Assembly (NCBI GenBank): GCA_947629215.1
Contig: CANRCU010000011.1
Span: 1 to 19,336 of the forward strand
DNA: 19,336 bases
Reading direction: 5' to 3'
Origin: an uncultured Clostridia bacterium
Lineage (GTDB): Bacteria > Bacillota > Clostridia > Lachnospirales > CAG-274
Below, one piece after another: positions 1-6,835 of the stretch. The position numbers and the translations under genes were made by a program. The number at the start of each line of letters is the position of its first letter. Position 1 is the first letter of the stretch. The notes beneath the pieces were generated by a model that was given only the letters and a program-made list of their open reading frames with translations, ran no database searches and was not told the DNA's origin.

Positions 1-2
1 GA

Positions 3-194
3 CGGCTTTATACCTTTATAAATAAGGATGATGAAACGGGCGGTTTCAAGGGAATGGATATAAAACATATCAATACCGATATGAAAAAAGCCTATGTTGT
101 CGGTGTAAATGAGTGCTGCGAGATGATCGTACCAGCGGATAAACCTTACGATACGGATATATCGGTGTTGCTGCAAAAAAGTGAAGATAACTGA
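3..194 (+). CDS. C-terminal end of an unrecognised protein (5' partial)
   Basis: An open frame enters from the left edge and ends at TGA 192-194, giving the last 63 residues of a protein. The tail is mixed alpha/beta in character and hydrophilic, with no membrane segment. It carries two adjacent cysteines (motif VNECCEM) and ends in acidic residues (KSEDN). I do not recognise the family. The frame is supported as coding because the other two forward frames stop within the first 24 bases and because a strong terminator hairpin follows two bases after the stop. Its start and domain content lie outside the window. Confidence 0.6.
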   Translation, partial: RLYTFINKDDETGGFKGMDIKHINTDMKKAYVVGVNECCEMIVPADKPYDTDISVLLQKSEDN

Positions 195-195
195 A

Positions 196-235
196 AAAGG
201 CTGCCGCAAGTATTTCGGTCTTGCGGCAGCTTTAT
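196..235. terminator. Bidirectional rho-independent terminator
   Basis: A perfect 11-bp inverted repeat, GCTGCCGCAAG at 200-210 and its complement at 220-230, has a 9-nt loop. It is flanked by AAAAAG on the left and CTTTATATA on the right. It lies between the upstream plus-strand gene and the convergent MerR gene, whose stop codon (232-234) abuts it, so it can end both transcripts. Confidence 0.85.
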
Positions 236-1053
236 ATATCCCTTACAGGCATACAGACCAAAGAATCCAGGGTCTGACCTATCATATTGACATTATAGAA
301 CATAACATCATCGTCAAGAGCAAATCTGTTTTCTTCCATAAATCCCTGCATACGTTTGAAAAAATTTTTTATATGCTCTGTTCTTTCCTCGTCGCTGCTG
401 TCGGCGGGATAGCTTATAACGCCGTACATACATTTGCGTTCGGGGAATATCTCGATATATTTATCTTCTTTAACCATACGATAAATGCCAAGGCGTTCTA
501 TGTCCATTTCTTTTATGACCCAGCATTTATGCGGTATAAAAGTCGCATTTACCAGCTCTTTAAGGCGGTAACATTCAACGTGCTGCACCTCGTCGACGGC
601 ATACATAAAATCGTTTATTGTTCTGAGCCTGTCACTTTCGGTCAGCAGCCTGTAACCGTCACTGTATACGACATATCTGCTTGGCGGACAGTTGCGCACG
701 GTTATGCCGTCGCCTATCTCGTTAAGTTTGTCCATAAGCTCGATATTGTCTTTAAGCCAATGCCGCAGGTGTTTTAGCCTGTTTATTTCGGCATCTATCT
801 CGGAGAGTTTACGCCTTGAAAGCTCGCATATATTTTCGCCCGTGTTGCCGACAAGCTCCTCAATATTCTGATGCGAAAAACCGCATTTTCGCAGCAGTCT
901 TATCTGCGCCACGCGCGAAATATCGTCCGCCTTATAGCGCCGATAATCGGAACCGTCGCGCTCCGGCACAAGATACCCGTTTTTTTCATATCTCCTTAGT
1001 GTGTTCGTAGTTACGCCAAGAACTTTTGCAAGCTCGCTTATTTTATATTTCAA
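232..1053 (-). CDS. MerR-family transcriptional regulator with C-terminal effector domain
   Basis: The product is a DNA-binding regulator of about 273 residues. The N-terminal winged helix-turn-helix is typical of MerR (ISELAKVLGVTTNTLRRYEK, then YRRYKADDI and IRLLRKCGFS) over roughly the first 75 residues. A coiled-coil dimerisation helix follows (about 80-115), then a C-terminal half of about 155 residues in the position of the BmrR/GyrI-like ligand-binding domain. Length and layout match BmrR-type multidrug or metabolite sensors; the ligand is unknown. Start choice: a GTG at 1060-1062 is possible, but the only good Shine-Dalgarno (AAAGGGG on the minus strand, 1062-1068) overlaps that GTG. 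It sits 8 nt before a TTG at 1051-1053, so TTG is preferred. No efflux or metabolic target gene lies next to it; its neighbour upstream is the c-di-GMP gene. Confidence 0.85.
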   Translation of the reverse strand: MKYKISELAKVLGVTTNTLRRYEKNGYLVPERDGSDYRRYKADDISRVAQIRLLRKCGFSHQNIEELVGNTGENICELSRRKLSEIDAEINRLKHLRHWLKDNIELMDKLNEIGDGITVRNCPPSRYVVYSDGYRLLTESDRLRTINDFMYAVDEVQHVECYRLKELVNATFIPHKCWVIKEMDIERLGIYRMVKEDKYIEIFPERKCMYGVISYPADSSDEERTEHIKNFFKRMQGFMEENRFALDDDVMFYNVNMIGQTLDSLVCMPVRDI

Positions 1054-1093
1054 AATATCCACCCCTTTCGGCTGCTATGGCAGATAACAGCTT

Positions 1094-1122
1094 TGACCGA
1101 CGGAGTAACAGACCGTCGGTCA
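1094..1122. promoter_or_regulatory. Long inverted repeat upstream of the MerR gene (operator or terminator)
   Basis: TGACCGACGG at 1094-1103 is perfectly mirrored at 1113-1122 around a 9-nt spacer. It lies between the end of the GGDEF gene (1144) and the start of the MerR gene. No T-run follows on the minus strand, which argues against a classical terminator. BmrR-like proteins bind long dyads starting with GAC next to their promoters, so an autoregulatory operator is plausible. I could not place convincing -35 and -10 boxes around it. Confidence 0.45.
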
Positions 1123-1143
1123 TGAGTACGAATATAATTGACT

Positions 1144-2598
1144 TCAGACATCCTGTTCGTCGTCGTTTATGCTGAATATTTCAAAGCGAAGAGGCACTTT
1201 GCCCGTTCCGTTAAGCTCTATTTCGTTTTTATAGCGTTCTTCTATACGTCCTGCGACCTTATGCGCAATATCCGCGCCGATATTTATGAGAATAACTATA
1301 TATTGTGTGTCCGAATACCTTGCAAATACATCGCCTCGCCTGAGATTGCCGCAGACGGCGCTGTGCAGAGTTTCAAAAGCCGCCTGAAAGTCCGCACCGG
1401 ACGGGTCGAGTGTGAACAATATTGCCTGTACCCTTTGCTGACTGTGCATGGTGTACTGGTCTATAAAGCTGATTATACGCGGAAAAGCCTCCGAATCGGG
1501 CGTAAGCGTTTCGTTGGTATTGAGTACCTTGTTCAGAAAACCGCTGCCGTTGTCGCTTTCGCTGCCTGTGTAACGCCCTGTTTCCGTATAGAAATGATAG
1601 GTGCCTTTCTTGTTTTGCTTAACGAAATACAGCGCCTTGTCAGCCTTGCTGTAAAGCGTTTCAAAGTTGCTGCCGTCGGTCTGGCTCAAAGAAACGCCTA
1701 TGGAAACTGAAGCCTGTATCCGCGGGTCTATTTCCGACATTTTGGCGGTGAATGTACTGCAAATACGCTTGCATATCGTTTCTATTTCGTCTTTTGTGCC
1801 TGCGCTTACGATAAAGGCAATAAATTCATCACCGCCAAGACGGCATAGAATATCGTCTTTTCGCACACATTCTTTAAGCGTTTCGCTGAGTGAAAGCAGC
1901 GAATCGTCGCCCGAGATATGACCGAAAGTATCGTTTATGCTTTTGAAGTTGTCAAGGTCTATCATCAGCAAAGCGCCGCGCGAGCCGCTTACATTCAGAT
2001 AACTGTTGACGGACTGCGCCATGAACCGACGGTTCCACAGCCCTGTAAGCGCGTCTTTCTGCGCTTTGTTCTTTATATCCTCTATATATTCGTTCAGTAC
2101 CCGTTCAAGTATCGCATTGCTGAAATCCACAACGTCCATGTCGTTGTCCTCTTCGTCATTGACTTTGCTTGCGACATAGCCGGAATTTATCATATCTATT
2201 GCCGCGTCGACCAAAACGGGGTCAAACCGAGCGCCTCTTTCGTTCATAAGTTTTTCTATAAGTTCTTCATCGGTAAACGCAGGGCGTATATCCCTTGGCG
2301 TGCGCGCAATGTCTATATAATCCGCAATGGCGATAATGCGTGCCTCCATCGGTATTTTTATGCCGCTTATATCCCCGTCGCTGTCATAACGGGTGTGGTG
2401 GTATCTGACGCCTTCGGACAGGTTTTTTATAAGTGTAAAGTCTTTTAAAAGCTGACTGCCTATTTCGGCATGACTGTCAAATATCTCCTGTTCTTCGGGG
2501 GTGAGCGGAGAGTTTTTGCAAAGTATGTTTTCGGATATGCCTATTTTGCCTATATCGTGCAATAAAGCTATGTAATACAGACCCGTGGCGTCGTGCAT
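1144..2598 (-). CDS. HD-GYP (C-terminal part) plus GGDEF protein; downstream half of a split c-di-GMP signalling gene
   Basis: Residues 8-140 are most of an HD-GYP phosphodiesterase domain. They keep the metal ligands: HD at 14-15 in ALLHDIGKIG, H43, HH at 67-68 and D93. The GYP loop itself is replaced (DGDISG). Residues 180-340 are a GGDEF diguanylate cyclase domain with the intact signature GGDEF at 255-259 and an inhibitory I-site RKDD (246-249) exactly five residues before it. Residues 385-478 look like a second, degenerate GGDEF core (RRGDVFARYSDTQYIVIL). The first HD-GYP helix (GHSQRVAAYA) is in another frame in the upstream ORF, so this is the second half of one ancestral gene. The ATG at 2596-2598 has a plausible ribosome site (GAGGGTGG), so separate translation is possible; a pseudogene is equally likely. 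Confidence 0.8.
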   Translation of the reverse strand: MHDATGLYYIALLHDIGKIGISENILCKNSPLTPEEQEIFDSHAEIGSQLLKDFTLIKNLSEGVRYHHTRYDSDGDISGIKIPMEARIIAIADYIDIARTPRDIRPAFTDEELIEKLMNERGARFDPVLVDAAIDMINSGYVASKVNDEEDNDMDVVDFSNAILERVLNEYIEDIKNKAQKDALTGLWNRRFMAQSVNSYLNVSGSRGALLMIDLDNFKSINDTFGHISGDDSLLSLSETLKECVRKDDILCRLGGDEFIAFIVSAGTKDEIETICKRICSTFTAKMSEIDPRIQASVSIGVSLSQTDGSNFETLYSKADKALYFVKQNKKGTYHFYTETGRYTGSESDNGSGFLNKVLNTNETLTPDSEAFPRIISFIDQYTMHSQQRVQAILFTLDPSGADFQAAFETLHSAVCGNLRRGDVFARYSDTQYIVILINIGADIAHKVAGRIEERYKNEIELNGTGKVPLRFEIFSINDDEQDV

Positions 2599-3115
2599 AG
2601 GCCGCCACCCTCTGCGAATGCCCTAATGTATATACGCTTCTGCTGTCGACTATTTTTGAGAGCGTTCTGAAAACGTGTATCGTCATTTTTTCAAGCTGGT
2701 CGGTCTTGAGTTTTACCTGCGCTTCAAGACTGTGTTTGAGCGCCTCAAATTCAAGTATTTTTTCTATACGGTAAAGCATGGCGTCACCGTCAAACGGTTT
2801 TGTTATGTAATCGACTGCGCCGAGCTTGAAACCAAGGCTCTCGCTTTCGATGGCAAGGTCGCCCGTCAGAAAAATAACGGGTATGCCGCTTTTGCCTTTA
2901 GTGGATTTTATTTTTCGTATCGTTTCAAAACCGTCCATGCCCGGCATGATAATATCCAGCAAAATAAGATCGGGGTCGTGGTTTTTCAGATATTCTATAC
3001 CCTTTTCGCCGCTCGATGCCATGGCAAGGTCATAATGCGATTTAAGCACATCGCCTGCGCTTTTCAGCGTTGTTGCGGAATCGTCGATGATAAGGATAAG
3101 CTTTCTTTTGTCCAT
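2477..3115 (-). CDS. Response-regulator receiver domain plus N-terminal end of HD-GYP; upstream half of a split gene
   Basis: Residues 1-122 form a CheY-like receiver: acidic pair D11/D12, phospho-acceptor D54 in LILLDIIMPGMDG, T84 and K106 in ITKPF. A short coiled coil (125-145) leads into the first helix of an HD-GYP domain (VDSRSVYTLGHSQRVAAYA, ending near residue 174). After that the frame runs into about 38 unrelated residues, while the rest of the HD-GYP domain continues in another frame from 2598. The distance from the conserved His of GHS to the HD motif is 61 nt, against about 96 nt expected from the RpfG spacing I recall. This suggests a deletion of about 35 nt that also shifted the frame. 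The start at ATG 3113-3115 is supported by GAGGTGA 7 nt upstream. In intact relatives phosphorylation of the receiver controls c-di-GMP turnover. Confidence 0.8.
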   Translation of the reverse strand: MDKRKLILIIDDSATTLKSAGDVLKSHYDLAMASSGEKGIEYLKNHDPDLILLDIIMPGMDGFETIRKIKSTKGKSGIPVIFLTGDLAIESESLGFKLGAVDYITKPFDGDAMLYRIEKILEFEALKHSLEAQVKLKTDQLEKMTIHVFRTLSKIVDSRSVYTLGHSQRVAAYARRHGSVLHSFIARYRQNRHIRKHTLQKLSAHPRRTGDI

Positions 3116-3168
3116 TAAAAATTCACCTCATGTCCTGTGTTCGGAACCGATAAAATTGCTATAATATT

Positions 3169-3197
3169 ATTGTACAATAAAAAATTAAATAATTCAA
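3169..3197 (-). promoter_or_regulatory. Promoter for the receiver/HD-GYP/GGDEF gene
   Basis: On the minus strand, TTGAAT (3192-3197) and TACAAT (3169-3174) are separated by 17 nt, about 55 bases before the start codon. Confidence 0.6.
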
Positions 3198-3241
3198 CAA
3201 TAAATATATCCGAAAACAAAAAAAGTTATTGCGGCGCGGCA

Positions 3242-3270
3242 TTGAAATCTTAGCCGTGATATGTTAAAAT
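3242..3270 (+). promoter_or_regulatory. Promoter for the rhomboid gene
   Basis: TTGAAA (3242-3247), a 17-nt spacer and TAAAAT (3265-3270) lie 22 bases before the start codon. A purine-rich ribosome site (GGACGGGGAAG) follows. It is divergent from the promoter at 3169-3197. Confidence 0.65.
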
Positions 3271-3292
3271 AATAAAAAAGGACGGGGAAGAT

Positions 3293-4303
3293 ATGATACT
3301 GAAAATTGCGCAGCAGCTTATAGAAAACGAATATGTACCTATAATAAAAAACACGGGCAGCAACATCTTTTGCGGCGGAAAGCAGATAGGGCCGTGCTTA
3401 TATTGCGTTATTGCGGTCAATGCGGATATGCCCGACTATAAACAACGGTTCGAACAAATGGCAGGTTATCTTGGGGGCAGTTATTCGGTGCAGAATTTCA
3501 ACCTTATTATACTCGGTATTTTTGCGGCAGATAATATAACGGAAGAATTGCGTGAATATGCGACCGTAGATGCGGAGATATTTGAAAAGGTAAATATACT
3601 TAAATGGGTATTGACGCCAAACGGTGTGGAGATATTCGGCAAACAGCCGACAAAACTTGCCGACTTGCGCACAATAGCCGAAAATGCCGTTAATGCGGAT
3701 ACAACACCGCAAAGCCTTGACGATATTATCATAAATAACGAAAATAAGCGCAGAGAACGCATAGTCAGCAAGGATAGTGTTTTTACCTTTATAATGCTTG
3801 CTCTTATCGGTGTTGTGTTTGCGGCTCAAATATTTGACGCAGACGGTGCAATGCTTGACGCTTTTTGTACCCTGCCTTTTGCCGAAGGGCAGTATTATAG
3901 GTATCTTACGGCTATTTTCCTGCATCTTGGGTTTACGCATTTTATTTCAAACTGCCTTGGACTGTATCTTTTCGGCACACGTACCGAGCGGTATTTCGGC
4001 AAGGCAAATTTTTTGATGATATTTTTTGCGGGCGGTATTTTGGCAAATCTTACATCGTCGCTCTTCGGTACGAGCGGAGTAGGGGCGTCGGGCGCAATAA
4101 TGGCGCTTATGGGCGCTGTTACCGCTTACAGCTTCGGTACAAAACGTTCTGTCGACGGCTTTGATATGCATTTGCTTGTGCTTTTTTTGCTGATAAATCT
4201 TGTGGTGGGCGGTCTGTACGAAGGTATTGACAATATAGCTCATATAGCGGGTTTTATTTACGGATATGTATTGGGTATGCTGAAAACGCCGCGCAAGAGT
4301 TGA
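3293..4303 (+). CDS. Rhomboid-family intramembrane serine protease
   Basis: This 336-residue membrane protein would cleave transmembrane substrates inside the lipid bilayer. The rhomboid core lies at about 165-330. It has HLGFTHFISN (H211, H216, N220), the catalytic serine in GASG (S266), and the catalytic histidine in NIAHIAGFIYGYVLG (H317), all on predicted membrane helices. The first 160 residues are a soluble domain with mixed secondary structure and no motif I recognise, so the protein is longer than minimal GlpG-type cores. ATG 3293-3295 follows GGACGGGGAAG, and its own promoter is directly upstream. It is apparently monocistronic and faces the next minus-strand gene. Substrates are unknown. 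Confidence 0.92.
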   Translation: MILKIAQQLIENEYVPIIKNTGSNIFCGGKQIGPCLYCVIAVNADMPDYKQRFEQMAGYLGGSYSVQNFNLIILGIFAADNITEELREYATVDAEIFEKVNILKWVLTPNGVEIFGKQPTKLADLRTIAENAVNADTTPQSLDDIIINNENKRRERIVSKDSVFTFIMLALIGVVFAAQIFDADGAMLDAFCTLPFAEGQYYRYLTAIFLHLGFTHFISNCLGLYLFGTRTERYFGKANFLMIFFAGGILANLTSSLFGTSGVGASGAIMALMGAVTAYSFGTKRSVDGFDMHLLVLFLLINLVVGGLYEGIDNIAHIAGFIYGYVLGMLKTPRKS

Positions 4304-4378
4304 AATGTTGTTTCCGACGTATAAAAAGTTTGCCGAAAATTGCGATTTTGATATTTGGTGCAGTTTACTTAATCACAC

Positions 4379-4433
4379 CGTATAAAAAGCGGAGGATAGA
4401 CTATAAATAGCCTTGTACTCCGCTTGTTATACG
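4379..4433. terminator. Inverted repeat downstream of the rhomboid gene, possible terminator
   Basis: A 16-bp inverted repeat with one mismatch pairs CGTATAAAAAGCGGAG (4379-4394) with 4418-4433; the loop is 23 nt. It begins 76 bases after the rhomboid stop and faces the convergent gene ending at 4564. There is no clean T-run on either side, so termination is likely but unproven. The rest of 4304-4563 is AT-rich with no gene that I can see. Confidence 0.45.
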
Positions 4434-4563
4434 TAATATGTTGTTAATAACAGAAATAGTCGTTTTATATGATATTCGCCTGAAATATCACATAAAATTT
4501 TGGTATACAGAAAATATACAATGATAGCTTTATGTTTACACGTTCCGATATAAATATATAATT

Positions 4564-5097
4564 TTACACATACTTATCTCCCTTAAATTTTAAACCTTTA
4601 TAAGGACGGAGCAGTATATGATCGCCATCTTCCGCTTCATCCCTAAGATTAAAATCAGCCTCAATAAATTTCCCCATATATTCATAAACCGAGCAAATAT
4701 TATTTTTTAAATATAAGTTGGGATTACCGTTATACGCACACGTTCGGCGAATATATTTTTTTTTGTTTTTATAAAATTTAATGTAGAGATAGTTTATAGG
4801 CTCTCCTCGATTAATGGTATATTCAGAACGAATTATTTTTGCATCGTAACGTTTTCCTAATTTTTTAAACAATTTTTGTAAAGGTTTAAAACTATTGGTA
4901 TAAATAAAACATGCACCGAGGATAATAAACCAATAATGATCTGTACTATCTGTTGTCCCATCAGAAATTAATATATAAATATAACACGGTGCATATAATG
5001 CAAACAGTAAAAAAAATGTAGGAGCATAGAATTCTCGTAAAGTTATATATTTAAGAGGAAAAAATCTTTTTTTGATTTTTTTTATAAAATCTTTCAT
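4564..5097 (-). CDS. Two-TM hypothetical protein, paralogue A
   Basis: This 177-residue protein is not of a family I recognise. The N-terminus is strongly basic (MKDFIKKIKKRFFPLKY). Two hydrophobic helices follow at about 27-44 and 55-67 with a short polar loop between them, then a basic, largely beta C-terminal domain of about 105 residues (e.g. GEPINYLYIKFYKNKKKYIRR). The charge pattern suggests both ends are cytoplasmic and the loop (about 45-55) is outside. A paralogue lies at 6305-6835. The C-terminal 103 residues differ at only two positions, while the TM and loop region differs at about 20. The ribosome site GAGGTAA precedes ATG. The gene is AT-rich compared with its flanks, which hints at acquired DNA. 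It sits 3' of the LRR lipoprotein gene. Confidence 0.7.
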   Translation of the reverse strand: MKDFIKKIKKRFFPLKYITLREFYAPTFFLLFALYAPCYIYILISDGTTDSTDHYWFIILGACFIYTNSFKPLQKLFKKLGKRYDAKIIRSEYTINRGEPINYLYIKFYKNKKKYIRRTCAYNGNPNLYLKNNICSVYEYMGKFIEADFNLRDEAEDGDHILLRPYKGLKFKGDKYV

Positions 5098-5241
5098 AAC
5101 AAATTACCTCGTATAATAAGTTCAGACATCAATTTTAACGGTGTTTATACTTATTTTGATTTTTATAAAATTTGTTATCCGGTGCTGAAACAGTAACAGA
5201 AAATTTGGCAAAGGGTACAGCCTTTTTCTCATTATCAAACT

Positions 5242-6084
5242 TTAATAATATTCTATCCTGTCACCATAACCTGCATGGATAAGAGTTTTTTCCGTTTGAG
5301 AACTCTTTGTACACCTGAAAACGGTAGTTGTGCCATCAAAAGAATTGCTTTTGAGCCTGAGGATATTGTCGGGAAGGTCAATATTTTTCAATGCGGTACA
5401 TCCGCTAAAATCATAACCGGAGATAATTATAAAGCTGTCGGGGAGCGTTATATCTTTCAATTTAGTGCAGCCTGAAAATGTACTACCGTTGATAGCATCT
5501 ATACTGTCGGGTATCTTTATTTTTTCCAAATTAGTGCAGCCTGAAAATGCATAGGGTGCTAAGAAGTCTACACTGTCGGGTATAGTGTATTTTTTATCAC
5601 TTTTTCCGCCGGGATAACAGTATATTGACGTAAGCTCCTTATTAAACAAAACTCCGTCTACAGACGCAAAGTGTTCATTATTATCGGATACTTTTATACT
5701 TTTGAGAGAGCTGCAGTTGGCAAATGCAGTGTGGTTGATCGATGTTTTGTCCGAAACATTTACACTTTTGAGAGAGCTGCAGTCGGCAAATGCAGCACCG
5801 TAGATCACGATCACGCCTACATTGTCCGATATATTTACAGCCGTTATTTCTTTTCCTTTGAACGATTCTTCTCCAATGGATTGCACAGGTACGCCATTGA
5901 TTTCTTGGGGAATGTTAATTTCTTTGGAACTTCCTATAAATCCCGTTATCATACCGGTGCTTTCGTCAAACTCAAATTCGCTTGCATCGGTAACAGGTAT
6001 ATTTTCTCCGGAACATCCGGACATATTTAAAGTTCCAAATGCCAACATTACGGCAATAACAACAAATATAATTTTTTTCTTCAT
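5242..6084 (-). CDS. BspA-type leucine-rich-repeat surface lipoprotein
   Basis: This 280-residue exported lipoprotein has a basic N-terminus and a hydrophobic stretch ending in the lipobox-like MSGC (Cys24, predicted lipidation site). From about residue 50 it is built of BspA/LRR_5-type repeats of roughly 20-24 residues, e.g. AFSGCTNLEKIKIPDS and TFSGCTKLKDITLPDS, closing with a non-repeat tail ending in RIEYY. Such proteins usually act in adhesion or protein binding at the cell surface; the ligand is unknown. The start is supported by AAGGAGAT 8 nt before ATG. It begins 21 nt after the stop of a decayed LRR fragment that resembles its own 3' end. The two-TM gene A lies 144 nt downstream on the same strand. 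Confidence 0.85.
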   Translation of the reverse strand: MKKKIIFVVIAVMLAFGTLNMSGCSGENIPVTDASEFEFDESTGMITGFIGSSKEINIPQEINGVPVQSIGEESFKGKEITAVNISDNVGVIVIYGAAFADCSSLKSVNVSDKTSINHTAFANCSSLKSIKVSDNNEHFASVDGVLFNKELTSIYCYPGGKSDKKYTIPDSVDFLAPYAFSGCTNLEKIKIPDSIDAINGSTFSGCTKLKDITLPDSFIIISGYDFSGCTALKNIDLPDNILRLKSNSFDGTTTVFRCTKSSQTEKTLIHAGYGDRIEYY

Positions 6085-6105
6085 AGATTTTATCTCCTTA
6101 TAAAA

Positions 6106-6300
6106 TCAATAATGTTCTATACGAGCTTTGTGACCTACGGCGATAAGATTTTTCCGTTTCCGAACCCTTTGTACACCCGAAAACGGCAGATGTTTCATCA
6201 AAAGCATTACTATAGATACCTGTAACCCGTCGGGAATTGTTATATCTTTCGGGTCAGTGCAGTCGAAAATGCAAAACTGCCGATAGTTTCTGCACGTTCT
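6106..6300 (-). pseudogene. Decayed 3' end of a second BspA-type LRR gene
   Basis: The minus strand here aligns by eye with the last 65 or so codons of the LRR lipoprotein gene at 5242-6084, but the matching pieces are spread over different frames. AETIGSFAFS is in one frame, DCTDPKDITIPDG in a second, SNAFDETSAVFGCTKGSETEK in a third, and LIAVGHKARIEHY with its stop back in another. At least three frame changes are therefore needed. No 5' part is present: the fragment starts right at the end of paralogue B. A 106-residue open frame that spans this stretch and the end of B is fortuitous. Confidence 0.8.
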
Positions 6301-6304
6301 GATT

Positions 6305-6835
6305 TTATACATACTTATCTCCCTTAAATTTAAGCCCCTTATAAGGACGGAGCAGTATATGATCGCCATCTTCCGGTTCATCCCTAAGATTAAAATCAGC
6401 CTCAATAAATTTCCCCATATATTCATAAACCGAGCAAATATTATTTTTTAAATATAAGTTGGGATTACCGTTATATGCACACGTTCGGCGAATATATTTT
6501 CTTTTGTTTTTATAAAATTTAATGTAGAGATAGTTTATAGGTTCTCCTCGATTAATGGTATATTCGGAACGAATTATTTTTGCATCGTAACGTTTTCCTA
6601 ATTTTTTAAACAATTTTTGTAAAGGTTTAAAACTATTGCAATAAATACAACATGCACCGAGTACAATAAAAGAAATATGAACAGAACTATCTGCTCCCCC
6701 ATTAGAACATAAACATATATAACATGGTATAGATAATACAAACAGTAAAAGAAATGTAGGAGCATAGAATTCTCGTAAAGTTATATATTTAAGAGGGAAA
6801 AATTTTTTCTTGATTTTTTTTATAATATCTTTCAT
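6305..6835 (-). CDS. Two-TM hypothetical protein, paralogue B
   Basis: This 176-residue paralogue of the gene at 4564-5097 has the same plan: a basic start (MKDIIKKIKKKFFPLKY), two hydrophobic helices, and a basic beta-rich C-terminal domain ending GLKFKGDKYV. The function is not recognised. In the helix-loop-helix segment it carries several extra cysteines (PCYICLC, ACCIYC) where paralogue A has Tyr, Leu, Phe or Thr, and it is one residue shorter in the loop. The ribosome site AAAGGTAA precedes ATG and lies inside a short leader ORF (6789-6890) that overlaps the start, so the two may be translationally coupled. A strong promoter (6953-6981) is upstream. A decayed LRR fragment follows directly. 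Confidence 0.7.
   Translation of the reverse strand: MKDIIKKIKKKFFPLKYITLREFYAPTFLLLFVLSIPCYICLCSNGGADSSVHISFIVLGACCIYCNSFKPLQKLFKKLGKRYDAKIIRSEYTINRGEPINYLYIKFYKNKRKYIRRTCAYNGNPNLYLKNNICSVYEYMGKFIEADFNLRDEPEDGDHILLRPYKGLKFKGDKYV

Noticed and set aside
1054..1062. GTG 1060-1062 as the MerR start
   Set aside because: The only Shine-Dalgarno overlaps it; the TTG three codons later has correct spacing.
6106..6426. 106-residue minus-strand open frame taken as a gene
   Set aside because: It joins the out-of-frame end of paralogue B to a decayed LRR tail; the homologous pieces lie in several frames, so it is not one protein.
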